Shown here: piece by piece, positions 11,025 to 21,238 of the stretch
How positions within the stretch are numbered: position 1 is the first letter of the stretch
Layout of the letters: every line of letters begins with the position of its first letter
Source of the DNA: Zhihengliuella sp.
GTDB taxonomy: Bacteria; Actinomycetota; Actinomycetes; Actinomycetales; Micrococcaceae
Reading direction: 5' to 3'
DNA length: 64,000 nucleotides
Assembly: GCF_031178195.1 (NCBI RefSeq)
Contig: NZ_JAPSJL010000003.1
Coordinates: 186,001-250,000, forward strand
Notes under the pieces: model-generated
Database searches by the model: none
Seen by the model: only the letters and a program-made list of their open reading frames with translations
Told to the model about the DNA's origin: nothing
Translations under genes and position numbers: made by a program

Positions 11025-14000
11025 ATGGCTCTCTCCGGCCTGCGCGCTGCGCTCTCCGAGGACCGCACCTTCGCCCAGATCCGCGCCTACGCGTCCAAGC
11101 CCTACGAGGCGCGCAGCCGGGATCTCGCCGTCTCCGCGCCGGCCGGCCTGCGGGCCCCGCTCGTCGCCGAGGTGCTCGACGGACTGGCCGCCGCCGGGGC
11201 GGAGGGCCGCGACGCCGTCGTACTGGCCGTGACCGCGACCGGCCGGGAGGCCGAGGACCTGACCGCCGGGCTCGCCGCCTACCTGCCCCCGGAGTCGGTG
11301 GCGCTGTTCCCCAGCTGGGAGACGCTCCCGCACGAGCGGCTCTCGCCCCGCTCGGACACGGTCGGCCAGCGTCTCGCCGTGCTCCGCCGGCTGCGCCACC
11401 CGGACGGGCGGCTGAAGGTCGTCGTCGCCCCCGTCCGTGCCGTGGTGCAGCCGCTCGTCGACGGTCTCGGCGACCTGTCGCCGGTGCACCTGAAGGTCGG
11501 CGAGGAACGAGACTTCGAGGACGTGGTTCGCGAGCTCTCCGCCGCGGCCTACGCCCGCGTGGACATGGTGACCCACCGTGGCGAGTTCGCGGTCCGCGGC
11601 GGCATCCTGGACGTCTTCCCGCCCACCGAGGACCACCCGCTGCGCATCGAGTTCTTCGGCGACGAGGTGGACCAGATGCGCTGGTTCTCGATCGCCGACC
11701 AGCGCTCGCTGTCCGCCAGCGACGGGGCCGTGCCCACGGAGCTGTACGCGCCGCCGTGCCGCGAGCTGCTGATCACCCCGGCCGTGCAGTCGCGGGCCGC
11801 GAAGCTCACGTCGGCCATGCCCGCCGCCGCGGACATGCTGGAGAAGATCGCCGGCGGGATCGCCGTGGAGGGGATGGAGTCCCTCGCCCCGCTGCTCGTG
11901 GACCGCATGGTCCCGTTCGTGGGCCAGCTCCCGGAGCAGTCCATCGCCGTCGTCATGGAGCCCGAGCGCGTGCGGTCCCGCTCCCACGACCTGGTGGAGA
12001 CGAACCAGGAGTTCCTCGCCGCGGCGTGGTCCACCGCGTCCGACGGCGGCGCGGCCCCGGTGGACCTGGCGCAGGCCCAGGGAGTGGCCGAGTCCCTGGA
12101 CGCCGGCAACTTCCGCACCCTCGGCGACACGCTGCGCGACGCCGAGGAGCACCGGGTGTCGTGGTGGTCCATGACGTCGTTGACGCAGGACGAGGAGACC
12201 GTCCCCGACGTCGACACGCTCGCCCTGAACGCGCGCGAGCCGCGAGGCTACCGCGGCGACGTCGCGGAGATGCTCGAGTTCATCGGCTCGCGCGTGCGGG
12301 ACGACTGGCGGCTGGTGGTCGCCACCGACGGCCCCGGCCCGGCCCAGCGCATCGCCGAGCTCCTGCACGACGCCGGGATCCCCTGCCACCGGGTCGGATC
12401 CCTGGAGGAGCCGCCGACGCCGGGGCTCATCGAGATCACGACGGCGGTCGCCGGCCGCGGGTTCGTCTTCGACGGGCTCAAGCTCGGCCTGCTGACGGAG
12501 GCCGACCTGCTCGGCCGGTCCAGCGCCTACGCGCCCGGCAAGAGCGGGCGGAAGCTCGCGGCCAAGCGGCGCAACGCCGTCGACCCGCTGCAGCTCACCG
12601 AGGGCGACGTGGTGGTGCACGAGCAGCACGGCATCGGCCGGTTCGTCGAGCTGATCCAGCGCCGGGTCGGCGGCGGCCAGGACGCGGCCATGCGCGAGTA
12701 CCTGGTGCTGGAGTACGCGCCGACGAAGCGCGGCGCGCCGGGGGACCGGCTGTTCGTGCCGATGGACCAGCTCGACCAGGTCACCCGCTATGTCGGCGGC
12801 GACGCGCCGGCCCTGTCGAAGATGGGCGGCTCGGACTGGGCGAGCACCAAGTCCAAGGCCAAGAAGGCGGTCAAGGAGATCGCCGGCCAGCTGATCCGCC
12901 TGTACTCGGCGCGCATGGCCAGCCGCGGTCACGCGTTCGCGCAGGACACGCCGTGGCAGCACGAGCTGGAGGAGGCGTTCCCCTACACGGAGACCCCGGA
13001 CCAGCTAACCACCATCAACGAGGTCAAGGCCGACATGGAGAAGGACATCCCCATGGACCGCCTGGTCTCCGGCGACGTCGGCTTCGGCAAGACCGAGGTC
13101 GCGGTCCGCGCCGCGTTCAAGGCCGTCCAGGACGGCAAGCAGGTCGCCGTGCTCGTGCCGACCACCCTGCTCGCCCGGCAGCACAGCGAGACGTTCTCCG
13201 AGCGGTTCGCCGGTTTCCCCGTCCGGGTGGCGGCGCTCTCGCGCTTCCAGACCGCCAAGGAGGCCAAGGACATTCTCGCCGGGCTGGAGGACGGAAGCAT
13301 CGACGTCGTCGTCGGCACCCACCGCCTGCTCGGAAAGGGCGTGGAGTTCAAGGACCTCGGCCTGGTCATCGTCGACGAGGAGCAGCGCTTCGGCGTCGAG
13401 CACAAGGAGGCGCTCAAGACGCTGCGCACGAACGTCGACGTGCTCTCGATGTCAGCGACGCCGATCCCGCGCACCCTGGAGATGAGCCTGACCGGCATTC
13501 GCGAGACGTCGACCCTGGCGACCGCGCCCGAGGAGCGCCACCCGGTCCTCACGTACGTCGGTGCCTACACTGACAGGCAGGTCACGGCCGCGATCCGGCG
13601 CGAGCTGATGCGCGACGGGCAGGTCTTCTTCGTCCACAACCGCGTGTCCTCGATCGACCGGATCGCTGCGCAGCTGCGCGAGCTCGTGCCCGAGGCGCGC
13701 GTGGAGGTCGCCCACGGGAAGATGAGCGAGGCGCAGCTGGAGCGCATCATGGTGGACTTCTGGGAGCGCAAGTTCGATGTGCTGGTGTCCACGACGATCA
13801 TCGAGACCGGTCTGGACATCTCCAACGCCAACACCCTGATCGTGGACCGGGCCGATGCCTACGGTCTGAGCCAGCTGCACCAGCTGCGCGGTCGCGTGGG
13901 ACGCGGACGCGAGCGCGCCTACGCCTACTTCCTCTGGAACGCGGAGAAGCCCCTCGGCGAGGTGGCGCTCGAACGGCTCAAGGCCGTGGCGGCGCACAAC

Positions 14001-14630
14001 GAGCTCGGCGCCGGCTTCCAGCTGGCGATGAAGGACCTCGAGATCCGCGGTGCGGGAAACCTGCTCGGCGGCGAGCAGTCCGGCCACATCGCGGGCGTGG
14101 GCTTCGACCTCTACCTGCGGCTCGTCGGCGAGGCCGTCGCCGACTTCCGCGGCGACGCCGAGGAGAAGCCGACCGAGATGAAGATCGAACTGCCCATCAA
14201 CGCGCATCTGCCGCACGACTACGTGCCGGGCGAACGCCTGCGGCTGGAGGCCTACCGGAAGCTCGCGGCCGCGAACGAGGACGCCGCGATCGACGAGGTG
14301 GTCGAGGAGCTGTTGGACCGCTACGGCGATCTGCCGGAGCCCGCCCGTCTGCTCGTCGACGTCGCGCGGTTCCGAGTCCGGGCCCGCGCTGCCGGGCTGA
14401 CCGACGTGGCGCTGCAGGGGAACTTCGTGAAGTTCGCCCCGGCCGAGCTCCCCGAGTCCCGGCAGCTGCGGCTGGAGCGCATGTACAAGGGGGCGCAGAT
14501 CAAGCCGGCCCTGAACAACGCGATTCTCATCCCCAAGCCGAGGACGAGCCCGGTCGGCGGCCGCGACTACACCGACCAGGAGATGCTCGAGTGGGTCAAC
14601 GGCGTCGTGCGGGCCCTCTTCGAGGAGTAG
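11025..14630 (+). CDS. mfd: Transcription-repair coupling factor Mfd
   Basis: DNA translocase that removes stalled RNA polymerase and recruits UvrA. The ATG at 11025 follows GAAAGGGAA; the frame is open further upstream but that part has no family match. The 1201-residue protein has normal length. In order it holds the UvrB-homology module (about 1-330), a CarD-like RNAP-interaction domain ([20 protein letters not shown], about residue 520), the helicase core with Walker [19 protein letters not shown] (motif II), [15 protein letters not shown] and [15 protein letters not shown], and the C-terminal TRCF domain. No obvious terminator follows; a convergent small gene ends 18 bp downstream. Confidence 0.97.
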   Translation: MALSGLRAALSEDRTFAQIRAYASKPYEARSRDLAVSAPAGLRAPLVAEVLDGLAAAGAEGRDAVVLAVTATGREAEDLTAGLAAYLPPESVALFPSWETLPHERLSPRSDTVGQRLAVLRRLRHPDGRLKVVVAPVRAVVQPLVDGLGDLSPVHLKVGEERDFEDVVRELSAAAYARVDMVTHRGEFAVRGGILDVFPPTEDHPLRIEFFGDEVDQMRWFSIADQRSLSASDGAVPTELYAPPCRELLITPAVQSRAAKLTSAMPAAADMLEKIAGGIAVEGMESLAPLLVDRMVPFVGQLPEQSIAVVMEPERVRSRSHDLVETNQEFLAAAWSTASDGGAAPVDLAQAQGVAESLDAGNFRTLGDTLRDAEEHRVSWWSMTSLTQDEETVPDVDTLALNAREPRGYRGDVAEMLEFIGSRVRDDWRLVVATDGPGPAQRIAELLHDAGIPCHRVGSLEEPPTPGLIEITTAVAGRGFVFDGLKLGLLTEADLLGRSSAYAPGKSGRKLAAKRRNAVDPLQLTEGDVVVHEQHGIGRFVELIQRRVGGGQDAAMREYLVLEYAPTKRGAPGDRLFVPMDQLDQVTRYVGGDAPALSKMGGSDWASTKSKAKKAVKEIAGQLIRLYSARMASRGHAFAQDTPWQHELEEAFPYTETPDQLTTINEVKADMEKDIPMDRLVSGDVGFGKTEVAVRAAFKAVQDGKQVAVLVPTTLLARQHSETFSERFAGFPVRVAALSRFQTAKEAKDILAGLEDGSIDVVVGTHRLLGKGVEFKDLGLVIVDEEQRFGVEHKEALKTLRTNVDVLSMSATPIPRTLEMSLTGIRETSTLATAPEERHPVLTYVGAYTDRQVTAAIRRELMRDGQVFFVHNRVSSIDRIAAQLRELVPEARVEVAHGKMSEAQLERIMVDFWERKFDVLVSTTIIETGLDISNANTLIVDRADAYGLSQLHQLRGRVGRGRERAYAYFLWNAEKPLGEVALERLKAVAAHNELGAGFQLAMKDLEIRGAGNLLGGEQSGHIAGVGFDLYLRLVGEAVADFRGDAEEKPTEMKIELPINAHLPHDYVPGERLRLEAYRKLAAANEDAAIDEVVEELLDRYGDLPEPARLLVDVARFRVRARAAGLTDVALQGNFVKFAPAELPESRQLRLERMYKGAQIKPALNNAILIPKPRTSPVGGRDYTDQEMLEWVNGVVRALFEE

Positions 14631-14648
14631 ACCGCCCGGGGGAGGGCG

Positions 14649-15038
14649 TCAGTCCTCGACGGTCTCGACGCCGTCCTTGCCGCCCCACTCGGCGAGGAAC
14701 TCCTCGCGCGTGAGCGTCTCCAGGTCCCGGCGGACCAGGGCGAGGAGTCCCTCGGCCTCGTCGATGTTGTTGCCGGTGATCCGCAGGATCTCGGCGTCGT
14801 TGTCGATCCGCCGCACGACGACGGTCGCGCCCAGGGCGTCGGAACCGTCGCCGCCCAGCAGGGCGTCGGCGAGACCGGCGACCCAGCGGCCGGCGGCTTT
14901 GAAGGGGCCGTCGCTGGCCCGCTCGTACGAGGCGTCGTAGTCCTCCGACGCGTGGTGCTGCTCCGCGGCATGACGGCCGTGCGCGGGGCGCTCCTCGTCG
15001 AAGGTGTGGTGCTCTCCGGACGGTGCAGACGATGTCAC
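14649..15038 (-). CDS. Small acidic protein of unknown function
   Basis: A 129-residue protein starting at GTG with GGAAGGGGAA upstream. The N-terminal 40 residues are His/Glu/Asp-rich and probably disordered. The C-terminal part (about 45-125) is predicted alpha/beta with VVVRRIDNDAEILRITGNNIDEAEGLLALVRRDLETLTREEFLAEWG. I do not recognise the family. A GC-rich hairpin separates it from the YtxH-like gene upstream on the same strand, so it is probably its own unit, ending convergently with mfd. Confidence 0.65.
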   Translation of the reverse strand: MTSSAPSGEHHTFDEERPAHGRHAAEQHHASEDYDASYERASDGPFKAAGRWVAGLADALLGGDGSDALGATVVVRRIDNDAEILRITGNNIDEAEGLLALVRRDLETLTREEFLAEWGGKDGVETVED

Positions 15039-15110
15039 GGTGTTCCCCTTCCTCGTGCGGCCAAGGCTTCCGGGCCTGCCCCCAGTGTAGAGCCGGAGTG
15101 CCGGACGCGG

Positions 15111-15147
15111 CGATGGGCCCCGGCGAGCTGGTCGCCGGGGCCCATCG
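15111..15147 (-). terminator. Strong hairpin after the YtxH-like gene
   Basis: CGATGGGCCCCGGCGA (15111-15126) pairs perfectly over 16 bp with TCGCCGGGGCCCATCG (15132-15147) around a 5-nt loop. No T tract is present. Confidence 0.75.
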
Positions 15148-15170
15148 GGGCTTTCACAAACGCGCTGGTG

Positions 15171-15581
15171 TCAGCGGCTCTCGCCGGAGGTCGGAGGCGG
15201 CGTCGGCAGGTCCTCCGCCGGCGTGCCGGCGACGTTGCTGGAGCCATGGTACGACTGCGGGCGGCTGGAAGAGCCACCCGACGACGCGTTGCCCGTGTCG
15301 CCGTCGGACTCCGGGTGGTGCTTGCCGAGCTTGTCGGTGACGCTGTCCTTGGTCTCCTTCACCTTGTCGGCGACCTCGGGCGACTTCTCCTTGATGAAGT
15401 TGGCGACGCCCGGGGCCTTCTCCTTGACGGCGTTGGTGACCTGATCGACCTTCGCCTTAGTGTCGGGGTCGTCCCAGATCTCGGACGCCTTGGTCCGGAT
15501 GGCCTCGTACTTCTCGCGCCCGGCGCGTGCACCCAGCACGTATCCGATCGCGGCGCCGGCTAGCAGGGTAAGAATCCGCAT
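15171..15581 (-). CDS. YtxH-like membrane-anchored protein
   Basis: The start at ATG 15581 is chosen over a longer frame because GGGAG precedes it and the protein then opens with MRILTLLAGAAIGYVLGARAGREKYE, a typical YtxH-type Gly-rich N-terminal helix. The 136-residue product continues with a charged helical region containing repeats of the kind VKEKAPGVANFIKEKSPEVADKVKE (LEA/apolipoprotein-like amphipathic helix) and ends in a Ser/Pro/Gly-rich tail. Such proteins are often stress-related in Gram-positives, but their function is not known. Terminated by the hairpin at 15111-15147. Confidence 0.7.
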   Translation of the reverse strand: MRILTLLAGAAIGYVLGARAGREKYEAIRTKASEIWDDPDTKAKVDQVTNAVKEKAPGVANFIKEKSPEVADKVKETKDSVTDKLGKHHPESDGDTGNASSGGSSSRPQSYHGSSNVAGTPAEDLPTPPPTSGESR

Positions 15582-15678
15582 GGTTGTCTCCCTCGGTACC
15601 GTTGGTCTCGTCGACGGCTCCGCTTCGGGAGCGCTGCCGTCGTGTGCCCCTACCGTAGGCACAGCGCTACCCCAACGA

Positions 15679-15712
15679 CAATCGGGAGGCCCTGTTAAGG
15701 ACCTCCCGATTG
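15679..15712. terminator. Perfect 11-bp hairpin
   Basis: CAATCGGGAGG (15679-15689) pairs with CCTCCCGATTG (15702-15712) around a 12-nt loop. It is placed to end the small membrane protein gene at 15767-16015. Confidence 0.75.
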
Positions 15713-15766
15713 TCTGAACGGACTCCGAACGCACTCCGGAGACTGCATGGCCAGCTGCTGGCAGGC

Positions 15767-16015
15767 TCAGATCTCGCGCTTGGCGTGCTCCTGCGCGTGG
15801 ATGTCCGAACGGCCCAGCAGGTGCTGCGGGATGACGAAGGCCAGCGCGCACAGGGTCAGGCAGGCCAGACCCGGCAGCCAGGCGTTCTCGAGGGTCCAGA
15901 AGCTCAGCGCGTAGAGGCCGCCGAAGAAGAGCACCAGCATCACCGCGAAGATGACCAGGTTGGACGCCAGCTGCCCCTGGCCGGAGTAGGCCTTGTTCTT
16001 GCCGTTCGAGTACAC
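15767..16015 (-). CDS. Small two-helix membrane protein, unknown function
   Basis: An 82-residue protein starting at GTG with AAGGAG 7 nt upstream. A polar N-terminus (about 16 residues) precedes two hydrophobic helices, LVIFAVMLVLFFGGLYALSF and LPGLACLTLCALAFVIP, and a short charged tail. I recognise no family. deoC lies 88 bp upstream on the same strand, so they may share a transcript. Confidence 0.6.
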   Translation of the reverse strand: MYSNGKNKAYSGQGQLASNLVIFAVMLVLFFGGLYALSFWTLENAWLPGLACLTLCALAFVIPQHLLGRSDIHAQEHAKREI

Positions 16016-16103
16016 CGCTACGCTCCTTGGTTCGCGCCCCGCCCTGCGGTCCGCCGGCGCGGGAGGCGGCGGCGTGACGGGGCGGAAATGACTTGCGTTC
16101 CGC

Positions 16104-16775
16104 CTAGTAGGCGGACGACGATTCTGCTCCCTCTACAATAGCAACTCCGGAGCTGGCGCCCAGTCGCGTGGCGCCGGCCGCGATCATCGCCTCGGCATCG
16201 GCCAGCGAGCGCACGCCGCCCGAGGCCTTCACGCCGATGTCCGGCCCGACCGTCGCGCGCATCAGCCTCACGTCCTCGACGGTCGCGCCGCCGCCGCCGA
16301 AGCCCGTCGACGTCTTCACGAAGTCCGTGCCCGCCGTCACCGCGGCCCGGCACGCCAGGACCTTCTGCTCGTCGTCCAGCATGGCCGTCTCGATGATCAC
16401 CTTGAGGATCGCGCCGCCATCGTGCACGGCCTCGGCGACGGCGCGGATGTCCTCCACCAGCGCGTCCTCGTCGCCGCGCCTGGCGGCCGCGATGTCGATC
16501 ACCATGTCGATCTCGTCGGCGCCGGCCGCAACGGCCTGGGCGGCCTCGAATGCCTTGACGGACGTGAGCGTCGCCCCGAACGGGAAGCCGATGACGGAGC
16601 ACGTCAGCACCCCCGAGCCCGCCAGCTCCGCGGCGACCAGCGGAACCCAGACGGGGTTCACGCAGACGGACTTGAAGCCGTACTTCTTCGCCTCCTCCAC
16701 CACGGTCAGGATGTCCTCCCGCGGGGCGTCCTGCTTCAGCAGGGTGTGGTCGATGTAGCTGGCGATATCGCTCAT
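16104..16775 (-). CDS. deoC: Deoxyribose-phosphate aldolase
   Basis: Cleaves 2-deoxyribose-5-phosphate to glyceraldehyde-3-phosphate and acetaldehyde in deoxynucleoside catabolism. The 223-residue protein is full length, with [12 protein letters not shown] at the N-terminus, [11 protein letters not shown], the Schiff-base Lys in [11 protein letters not shown] (about residue 152), and the second Lys in [10 protein letters not shown] (about 182). The ATG has GGAGGAACC. It lies 82 bp downstream of the phosphosugar mutase, which is itself preceded by purine nucleoside phosphorylase: together a nucleoside-salvage set (nucleoside to base plus pentose-1-P, mutase, aldolase). Confidence 0.95.
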   Translation of the reverse strand: MSDIASYIDHTLLKQDAPREDILTVVEEAKKYGFKSVCVNPVWVPLVAAELAGSGVLTCSVIGFPFGATLTSVKAFEAAQAVAAGADEIDMVIDIAAARRGDEDALVEDIRAVAEAVHDGGAILKVIIETAMLDDEQKVLACRAAVTAGTDFVKTSTGFGGGGATVEDVRLMRATVGPDIGVKASGGVRSLADAEAMIAAGATRLGASSGVAIVEGAESSSAY

Positions 16776-16837
16776 GGTTCCTCCGGGGAAAATCGTGGAG
16801 AGCTGTCGATGGTGGTGGTTGGGTGCCGGCGGGTCGC

Positions 16838-16857
16838 GCCCACCGGAGAGGGTGGGC
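16838..16857 (-). terminator. Hairpin at the end of the phosphosugar mutase gene
   Basis: GCCCACC (16838-16844) and GGTGGGC (16851-16857) form a 7-bp stem directly next to the mutase stop. It could limit read-through into deoC. Confidence 0.5.
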
Positions 16858-18678
16858 CTAGCGCTGCTCCGCGACGCCCAGGGCGGCTGCGACGTCGGCC
16901 CGGACCCGGGCGAGCCGTTCCGCGGCTCGGTCGCGGGCGTCGGCGAGGCCGTCCGCGGCGGGCACGGCCTCGACGACCTCGAGGTAGCACTTCAGCTTCG
17001 GCTCCGTGCCGCTCGGGCGGACGATCGCGCGCGTGTCGTCCGCGGTGAGGTAGAGCAGGGCGTCGGTCGGGGGCAGGGCGGCGGACCCGGTCCGCAGGTC
17101 CAGCGAGGTGAGGACCTCCGAGCCGGCGAGGCCGCGCGGCGGCTCCGCCCGGAGCCGGCGCATCATGGCCCCGAGCTCGTCCAGGGAGGCGACGCGGACC
17201 GAGAGCTGGTCCGTCGCGTAGACGCCGTGCTCGACGGCGAGCCGGTCCAACTCCCCGGGCAGCGAGCTGCCGGCCGCTTTGAGGCCGGCGGCGAGGTCGG
17301 CCAGCAGGAGGGCCGCCGAGATCCCGTCCTTGTCGCGGACCAGGTCCGGGGTGACGCAGTACCCGAGCGCCTCCTCGTAGCCGTAAGCCAGCCCGGGGAC
17401 ACGGGCGATCCACTTGAAGCCGGTCAGCGTCTCGCGGTGCGCGATCCCGTGCCGGGCCGCGATCCGTCCGAGCAGTCGGGAGGAGACGATCGAGTTCGCG
17501 AAGACCGGCTCCTCCTGGTCCGTCCCCCGGTCTGCCGTCCCGGTGCCGTCCCGCCGGGGGGCTCGCTCCGCCGCACCGACGAGCCGGGCAGCCAGGGACT
17601 CCCCGAGGAGTGCCCCGACCTCGTCGCCGCGGAGCATGCGCCAGAGGACGGCGCCGTCGTCGTCGAGGGCGGGGACCGCCGCTGCGCAGCGGTCGGCGTC
17701 GGGATCGTTCGCGATCACGAGGTCGGCACCGACCTCGGCGGCGCGTGCGAGGGCGAGGTCCATGGCGCCGGGTTCCTCCGGGTTCGGGAACGCGACGGTG
17801 GGGAAGTCCGGGTCCGGGGCGGCCTGCTCGGCCACCGGGGTCACCCGGGTGAAGCCGGCCCCGGCGAGGACGCGCTGCATGGTCTCGCCGCCGACGCCGT
17901 GCAGGGAGGTCAGGACGATGCCGAGGCCGGCGCGCTCGCCCCGGTTGGCATCGGTAACGGGGGAGAGCCCGACGACGTCGCGGACGTACTGGTCCACGAT
18001 CTCCTCGTCGAGCACCTCCCAGCCCGATGCGGCGAGCGGGATCGAATCGAGGGCGCCGTCGTACCGGATCTCCGCGGCGATGGCCGCGTCCAGTGGGGCG
18101 ACGATCTGGGAGCCGCGGCCGTCGGCGTCCACGGCCCGGCCGCCGAGGTAGACCTTGTAGCCGTTGTCCTGCGGGGGATTGTGGCTGGCGGTCACCATGA
18201 CGCCGGCCTCGGCATCGAGCGCTCGGACGGCCCGCGCCAGGACCGGCGTCGGCAGGGTCCGCGGGAGGAGCGACGCCTCGATCCCCGCGGCGGTGAGGAT
18301 GGCCGCCGTCTCCTCCGCGAAGACGTCCGAGTCGTAGCGGCCGTCGAACCCGACGACGGCGCGCGGGGTGTACTGGCCATCGGCCGTCTTCAGGAGGAAG
18401 GCCGCGAGACCGGCGGCGGTTCGGCGCACCACCTGGCGGTTCATCCGGTTCGGCCCCGCGGCGAGGGCCGCGCGCAGCCCGGCGGTGCCGAACTCGAGGG
18501 TCGTGCTGAAACGGCCCTCCAGTTCCGCGCGGGCGGAGGCGTCGCCGGACTCCACCGCCGCGACGAGCCGGGTGAGCTCCTCGGCGGTGGCAGGGTCCGG
18601 ATCCTCCGTGATCCAGCGGCGGGCCTCGGCCAGCAGATCGGCGGGCGGGTACGGGCGGGCGTCCTCGGGGATGCTCAT
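16858..18678 (-). CDS. Phospho-sugar mutase (phosphoglucomutase/phosphomannomutase/phosphopentomutase type)
   Basis: Alpha-D-phosphohexomutase superfamily enzyme of 606 residues. The ATG at 18678 is chosen; an upstream extension runs into the punA gene. The active phosphoserine is in [17 protein letters not shown] (about residue 155), the metal-binding loop is NDPDADR, and the sugar- and phosphate-binding ends are [17 protein letters not shown] and the C-terminal [13 protein letters not shown]. This long form resembles mycobacterial PmmB (Rv3308) and Bacillus PgcA. Neighbours PunA and DeoC make a pentose-phosphate mutase role plausible, but substrate cannot be read from sequence. It begins 10 bp after the punA stop, so it is co-transcribed. 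Confidence 0.9.
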   Translation of the reverse strand: MSIPEDARPYPPADLLAEARRWITEDPDPATAEELTRLVAAVESGDASARAELEGRFSTTLEFGTAGLRAALAAGPNRMNRQVVRRTAAGLAAFLLKTADGQYTPRAVVGFDGRYDSDVFAEETAAILTAAGIEASLLPRTLPTPVLARAVRALDAEAGVMVTASHNPPQDNGYKVYLGGRAVDADGRGSQIVAPLDAAIAAEIRYDGALDSIPLAASGWEVLDEEIVDQYVRDVVGLSPVTDANRGERAGLGIVLTSLHGVGGETMQRVLAGAGFTRVTPVAEQAAPDPDFPTVAFPNPEEPGAMDLALARAAEVGADLVIANDPDADRCAAAVPALDDDGAVLWRMLRGDEVGALLGESLAARLVGAAERAPRRDGTGTADRGTDQEEPVFANSIVSSRLLGRIAARHGIAHRETLTGFKWIARVPGLAYGYEEALGYCVTPDLVRDKDGISAALLLADLAAGLKAAGSSLPGELDRLAVEHGVYATDQLSVRVASLDELGAMMRRLRAEPPRGLAGSEVLTSLDLRTGSAALPPTDALLYLTADDTRAIVRPSGTEPKLKCYLEVVEAVPAADGLADARDRAAERLARVRADVAAALGVAEQR

Positions 18679-18688
18679 GGGCGGGGCC

Positions 18689-19498
18689 TCAGATCCGGTC
18701 GACGATCTCGGCGAGCAGCTGGGAGATGCGCGGTCCGGCGGCCCGGCCGGCCTCGATGACCTCCTCGTGGCTGAGCGGCTCGTCGCTGATGCCCGCCGCG
18801 AGGTTGGTGACCAGTGACATGCCGAAGACCTCCATCCCGGCGTGGCGGGCCGCGATGGCCTCGAGCGCGGTGGACATGCCGACCAGGTCCGCACCGATGC
18901 GCTGGGCGTACTGGACCTCGGCCGGGGTCTCGTAGTGGGGGCCGGTGAACTGGGCGTAGACGCCCTCGTCCAGCGAGGGGTCCACGCTCCGGGCCAGCTC
19001 GCGCAGGCGGGGGGAGTAGAGGTCCGTGAGGTCCACGAACGTGGCGCCCTCCAGCGGCGACGAGGCGGTGAGATTGATGTGGTCGCTGATGAGGACCGGG
19101 GTTCCGGGCGTCCAGGCCGGGTTCAGGCCGCCGCAGCCGTTGGTCAGCACGACGGTGCGGCAGCCGGCGGCTGCGGCGGTCCGGACGCCGTGGACGACGG
19201 CGCGCACGCCCCGGCCCTCGTAGAAGTGCGTGCGGGCTCCGAGCACCAGGATCCGGCGGCCGGACGGGGTGAGGACCGAGCGCACCGTGCCGACGTGACC
19301 GGCGACGGCGGGCGCGTGGAACCCGGGCAGTTGGTCGGCCGGGATGGTGTGCGTCGTCTCGCCGAGCAGATCGGCTGCGCCGCCCCACCCGGAGCCGAGC
19401 ACGAGCGCGACGTCGTGGGAGTCCACGCCCGTGGCCTCGGAGATGGCGGCGGCGGCCTCTGCGGCCAGGTCGAAGGGTTCGTTCACATGGTGGCTCAC
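18689..19498 (-). CDS. punA: Purine nucleoside phosphorylase
   Basis: Splits purine nucleosides with phosphate into base and (deoxy)ribose-1-phosphate. The GTG at 19498 gives a 269-residue protein; TAAGTT lies 7 nt before it on the minus strand, which suggests a leaderless start. Family landmarks are [17 protein letters not shown] near the N-terminus, [69 protein letters not shown], and NLAAGIS. It belongs to the trimeric PNP type (DeoD/PunA of mycobacteria). The same order with the mutase occurs in Mycobacterium (Rv3307-Rv3308). Confidence 0.93.
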   Translation of the reverse strand: MSHHVNEPFDLAAEAAAAISEATGVDSHDVALVLGSGWGGAADLLGETTHTIPADQLPGFHAPAVAGHVGTVRSVLTPSGRRILVLGARTHFYEGRGVRAVVHGVRTAAAAGCRTVVLTNGCGGLNPAWTPGTPVLISDHINLTASSPLEGATFVDLTDLYSPRLRELARSVDPSLDEGVYAQFTGPHYETPAEVQYAQRIGADLVGMSTALEAIAARHAGMEVFGMSLVTNLAAGISDEPLSHEEVIEAGRAAGPRISQLLAEIVDRI

Positions 19499-19505
19499 GG
19501 GCACT

Positions 19506-19511
19506 AACTTA
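19506..19511 (-). promoter_or_regulatory. -10 box TAAGTT before punA
   Basis: The minus strand reads TAAGTT, then 7 nt, then the GTG of punA. It supports the chosen start and a leaderless transcript (inferred). Confidence 0.4.
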
Positions 19512-19611
19512 CCGGTTGTCCCGGCTCGCGTCCGGGCCGGATCCCGGACGCGGCCTCCGGGCCGTGATCCCCGGCGCACCGCCGCGGGATGCGACGCGGG
19601 GACATCTGATA

Positions 19612-19617
19612 GACAAT
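19612..19617 (+). promoter_or_regulatory. -10 box GACAAT before lpdA
   Basis: GACAAT is followed by 6 nt and the GTG of lpdA at 19624. No SD is visible, so a leaderless start is likely (inferred). Confidence 0.35.
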
Positions 19618-19623
19618 GGGCGC

Positions 19624-21024
19624 GTGACCTCTACTCATGCGCTGAAGAACATCCGTCTCGTCATCATCGGCGGTGGCCCCGGCGGCTACGAGGCCGCGAT
19701 GGTCGCCACCCACCTCGGAGCCGACGTCACCCTCGTCGAGCGACAGGGGCTGGGCGGCTCGACCGTCCTGACCGACGTCGTGCCCTCCAAGACCCTCATC
19801 GCCACGGCCGATGCCATGCGCCGCGTGAGCAGCGCCGTGCACTTCGGCGTCCAGGTGGGCGCCGAGGAGGCGACGGCAGACCTCGGGATCGTGAACCAGC
19901 GGCTGCTGGCGCTCGCCAAGGACCAGTCCAGCGACATCCACGCCGGCCTCGAGCGCGCCGGCGTGCGGATCGTCCTCGGCGAGGGCCGCCTCGAGGACAC
20001 GAGGACCGTCGCCGTGAAGTGCCTCGACGGCAGCGAGGAGCGGCTCGAGGCCGACGCCGTGCTCCTGGCCGTCGGCGCCAAGGCCCGCGAGCTGCCCACG
20101 GCCAAGCCGGACGGCGAGCGGATCTTCAACTGGACGCAGATCTACAACCTGCAGGAGATCCCGGAGCATCTGATCGTCGTCGGCTCCGGTGTGACCGGTG
20201 CCGAGTTCGCCTCGGCCTACAACCTCCTGGGCACCAAGGTCACATTGGTGTCCTCCCGCGACCACGTCCTCCCCGGCGAGGACGCGGACGCGGCGAAGGT
20301 GCTGGAGACGGCATTCGAGCGCAACGGCATCACGGTCAAGAGCAAGGTCCGCGCCGAGGCCGTCGAGCGCGAGGGCGACACCGTGAAGGTGACGCTGAAC
20401 TCCGGCGAGGTCGTCGAGGGCAGCCACTGCCTGGTCGCCGTCGGCGGCATCCCCAACACGGCCGACCTCGGCCTGGAGGAGGCCGGCGTCGAGGTCGGCG
20501 ACTCCGGGCACATCAAGGTCGACGGCGTCTCCCGCACCACGGCGAGCGGGATCTATGCCGCCGGCGACTGCACGGGCGTCTTCGCGCTCGCCTCCGTCGC
20601 GGCCATGCAGGGCCGCATCGCGATCGCGCACCTGATGGGCGACGCCGTGAAGCCGCTGAAGCTGACCGAGGTCTCGGCGAACATCTTCACCAGCCCCGAG
20701 ATCGCCACCGTCGGCGTGACCGAGCAGGAGGTCGCCGACGGGAAGTACCAGGCGGACATCATCAAACTCGATCTGCAGACGAACGCCCGCGCCAAGATGA
20801 TGAACGTCTCCGAGGGGTTCGTGAAGATCCTCGCCCGCAAGGGCTCCGGCACGGTGGTCGGCGGCGTCGTGGTGGCTCCCCGCGCCTCCGAGCTGATCTT
20901 CCCGATCGGTCTGGCGGTCCGCAAGCGACTGCACGTCGACGACCTGGCGGAGACCTTCACCGTGTATCCGTCGCTGGCCGGCTCGATCTCCGAGGCGGCG
21001 CGCAGGCTGCACGTCCACCTGTAG
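19624..21024 (+). CDS. lpdA: LpdA-type NAD(P)H-quinone reductase (flavoprotein disulfide reductase family)
   Basis: A 466-residue FAD protein of the pyridine nucleotide-disulfide oxidoreductase family. The FAD motif is [16 protein letters not shown], the NAD(P) motif is [17 protein letters not shown], and [23 protein letters not shown] is the second FAD motif. The redox-active CxxxxC of lipoamide dehydrogenases is absent: the segment reads [18 protein letters not shown]. That loss is known in mycobacterial LpdA (Rv3303c), which reduces quinones rather than disulfides. The C-terminal dimerisation domain is complete. It is divergent from punA, an order shared with mycobacteria. Start GTG 19624; a longer frame upstream lacks homology. 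Confidence 0.9.
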   Translation: MTSTHALKNIRLVIIGGGPGGYEAAMVATHLGADVTLVERQGLGGSTVLTDVVPSKTLIATADAMRRVSSAVHFGVQVGAEEATADLGIVNQRLLALAKDQSSDIHAGLERAGVRIVLGEGRLEDTRTVAVKCLDGSEERLEADAVLLAVGAKARELPTAKPDGERIFNWTQIYNLQEIPEHLIVVGSGVTGAEFASAYNLLGTKVTLVSSRDHVLPGEDADAAKVLETAFERNGITVKSKVRAEAVEREGDTVKVTLNSGEVVEGSHCLVAVGGIPNTADLGLEEAGVEVGDSGHIKVDGVSRTTASGIYAAGDCTGVFALASVAAMQGRIAIAHLMGDAVKPLKLTEVSANIFTSPEIATVGVTEQEVADGKYQADIIKLDLQTNARAKMMNVSEGFVKILARKGSGTVVGGVVVAPRASELIFPIGLAVRKRLHVDDLAETFTVYPSLAGSISEAARRLHVHL

Positions 21025-21084
21025 CGGCCTGGCAGCGGGCGGGGCGGCCTGGCGGCGGGCGGGGCGGCCTGCCGGAGCGGGCGC
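21025..21084. repeat. 20-bp tandem repeat, three copies
   Basis: CGGCCTGGCAGCGGGCGGGG (21025-21044) is followed by a one-base variant (21045-21064) and a diverged copy (21065-21084). The array begins directly after the lpdA stop. Confidence 0.85.
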
Positions 21085-21150
21085 CCCGCCCCGGGGTGGG
21101 GCCCGATCCGGCACGCTGCCGCCCGCCCCGGCTGACATGGACGCATACTG

Positions 21151-21180
21151 TTCACATTCTGGACATAACGTCCACAATAT
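21151..21180 (+). promoter_or_regulatory. MHS-transporter promoter with palindromic operator in its spacer
   Basis: TTCACA (21151-21156) and CAATAT (21175-21180) make a -35/-10 pair with an 18-bp spacer. Inside the spacer TGGAC (21160-21164) and GTCCA (21170-21174) form an inverted repeat. A protein bound there would block RNA polymerase, so a repressor site is likely (inference). Confidence 0.5.
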
Positions 21181-21238
21181 GGCGAGCGCTTCCTAGGATG
21201 AGAGACCATCACATCCATCCGAGTGAGAAGGAAGTACC

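Noticed and set aside
10812-12962. 716-codon minus-strand frame inside mfd
   Set aside because: Antiparallel shadow of a clear Mfd reading frame; composition is Arg/Gly/Val/His-biased with no domain.
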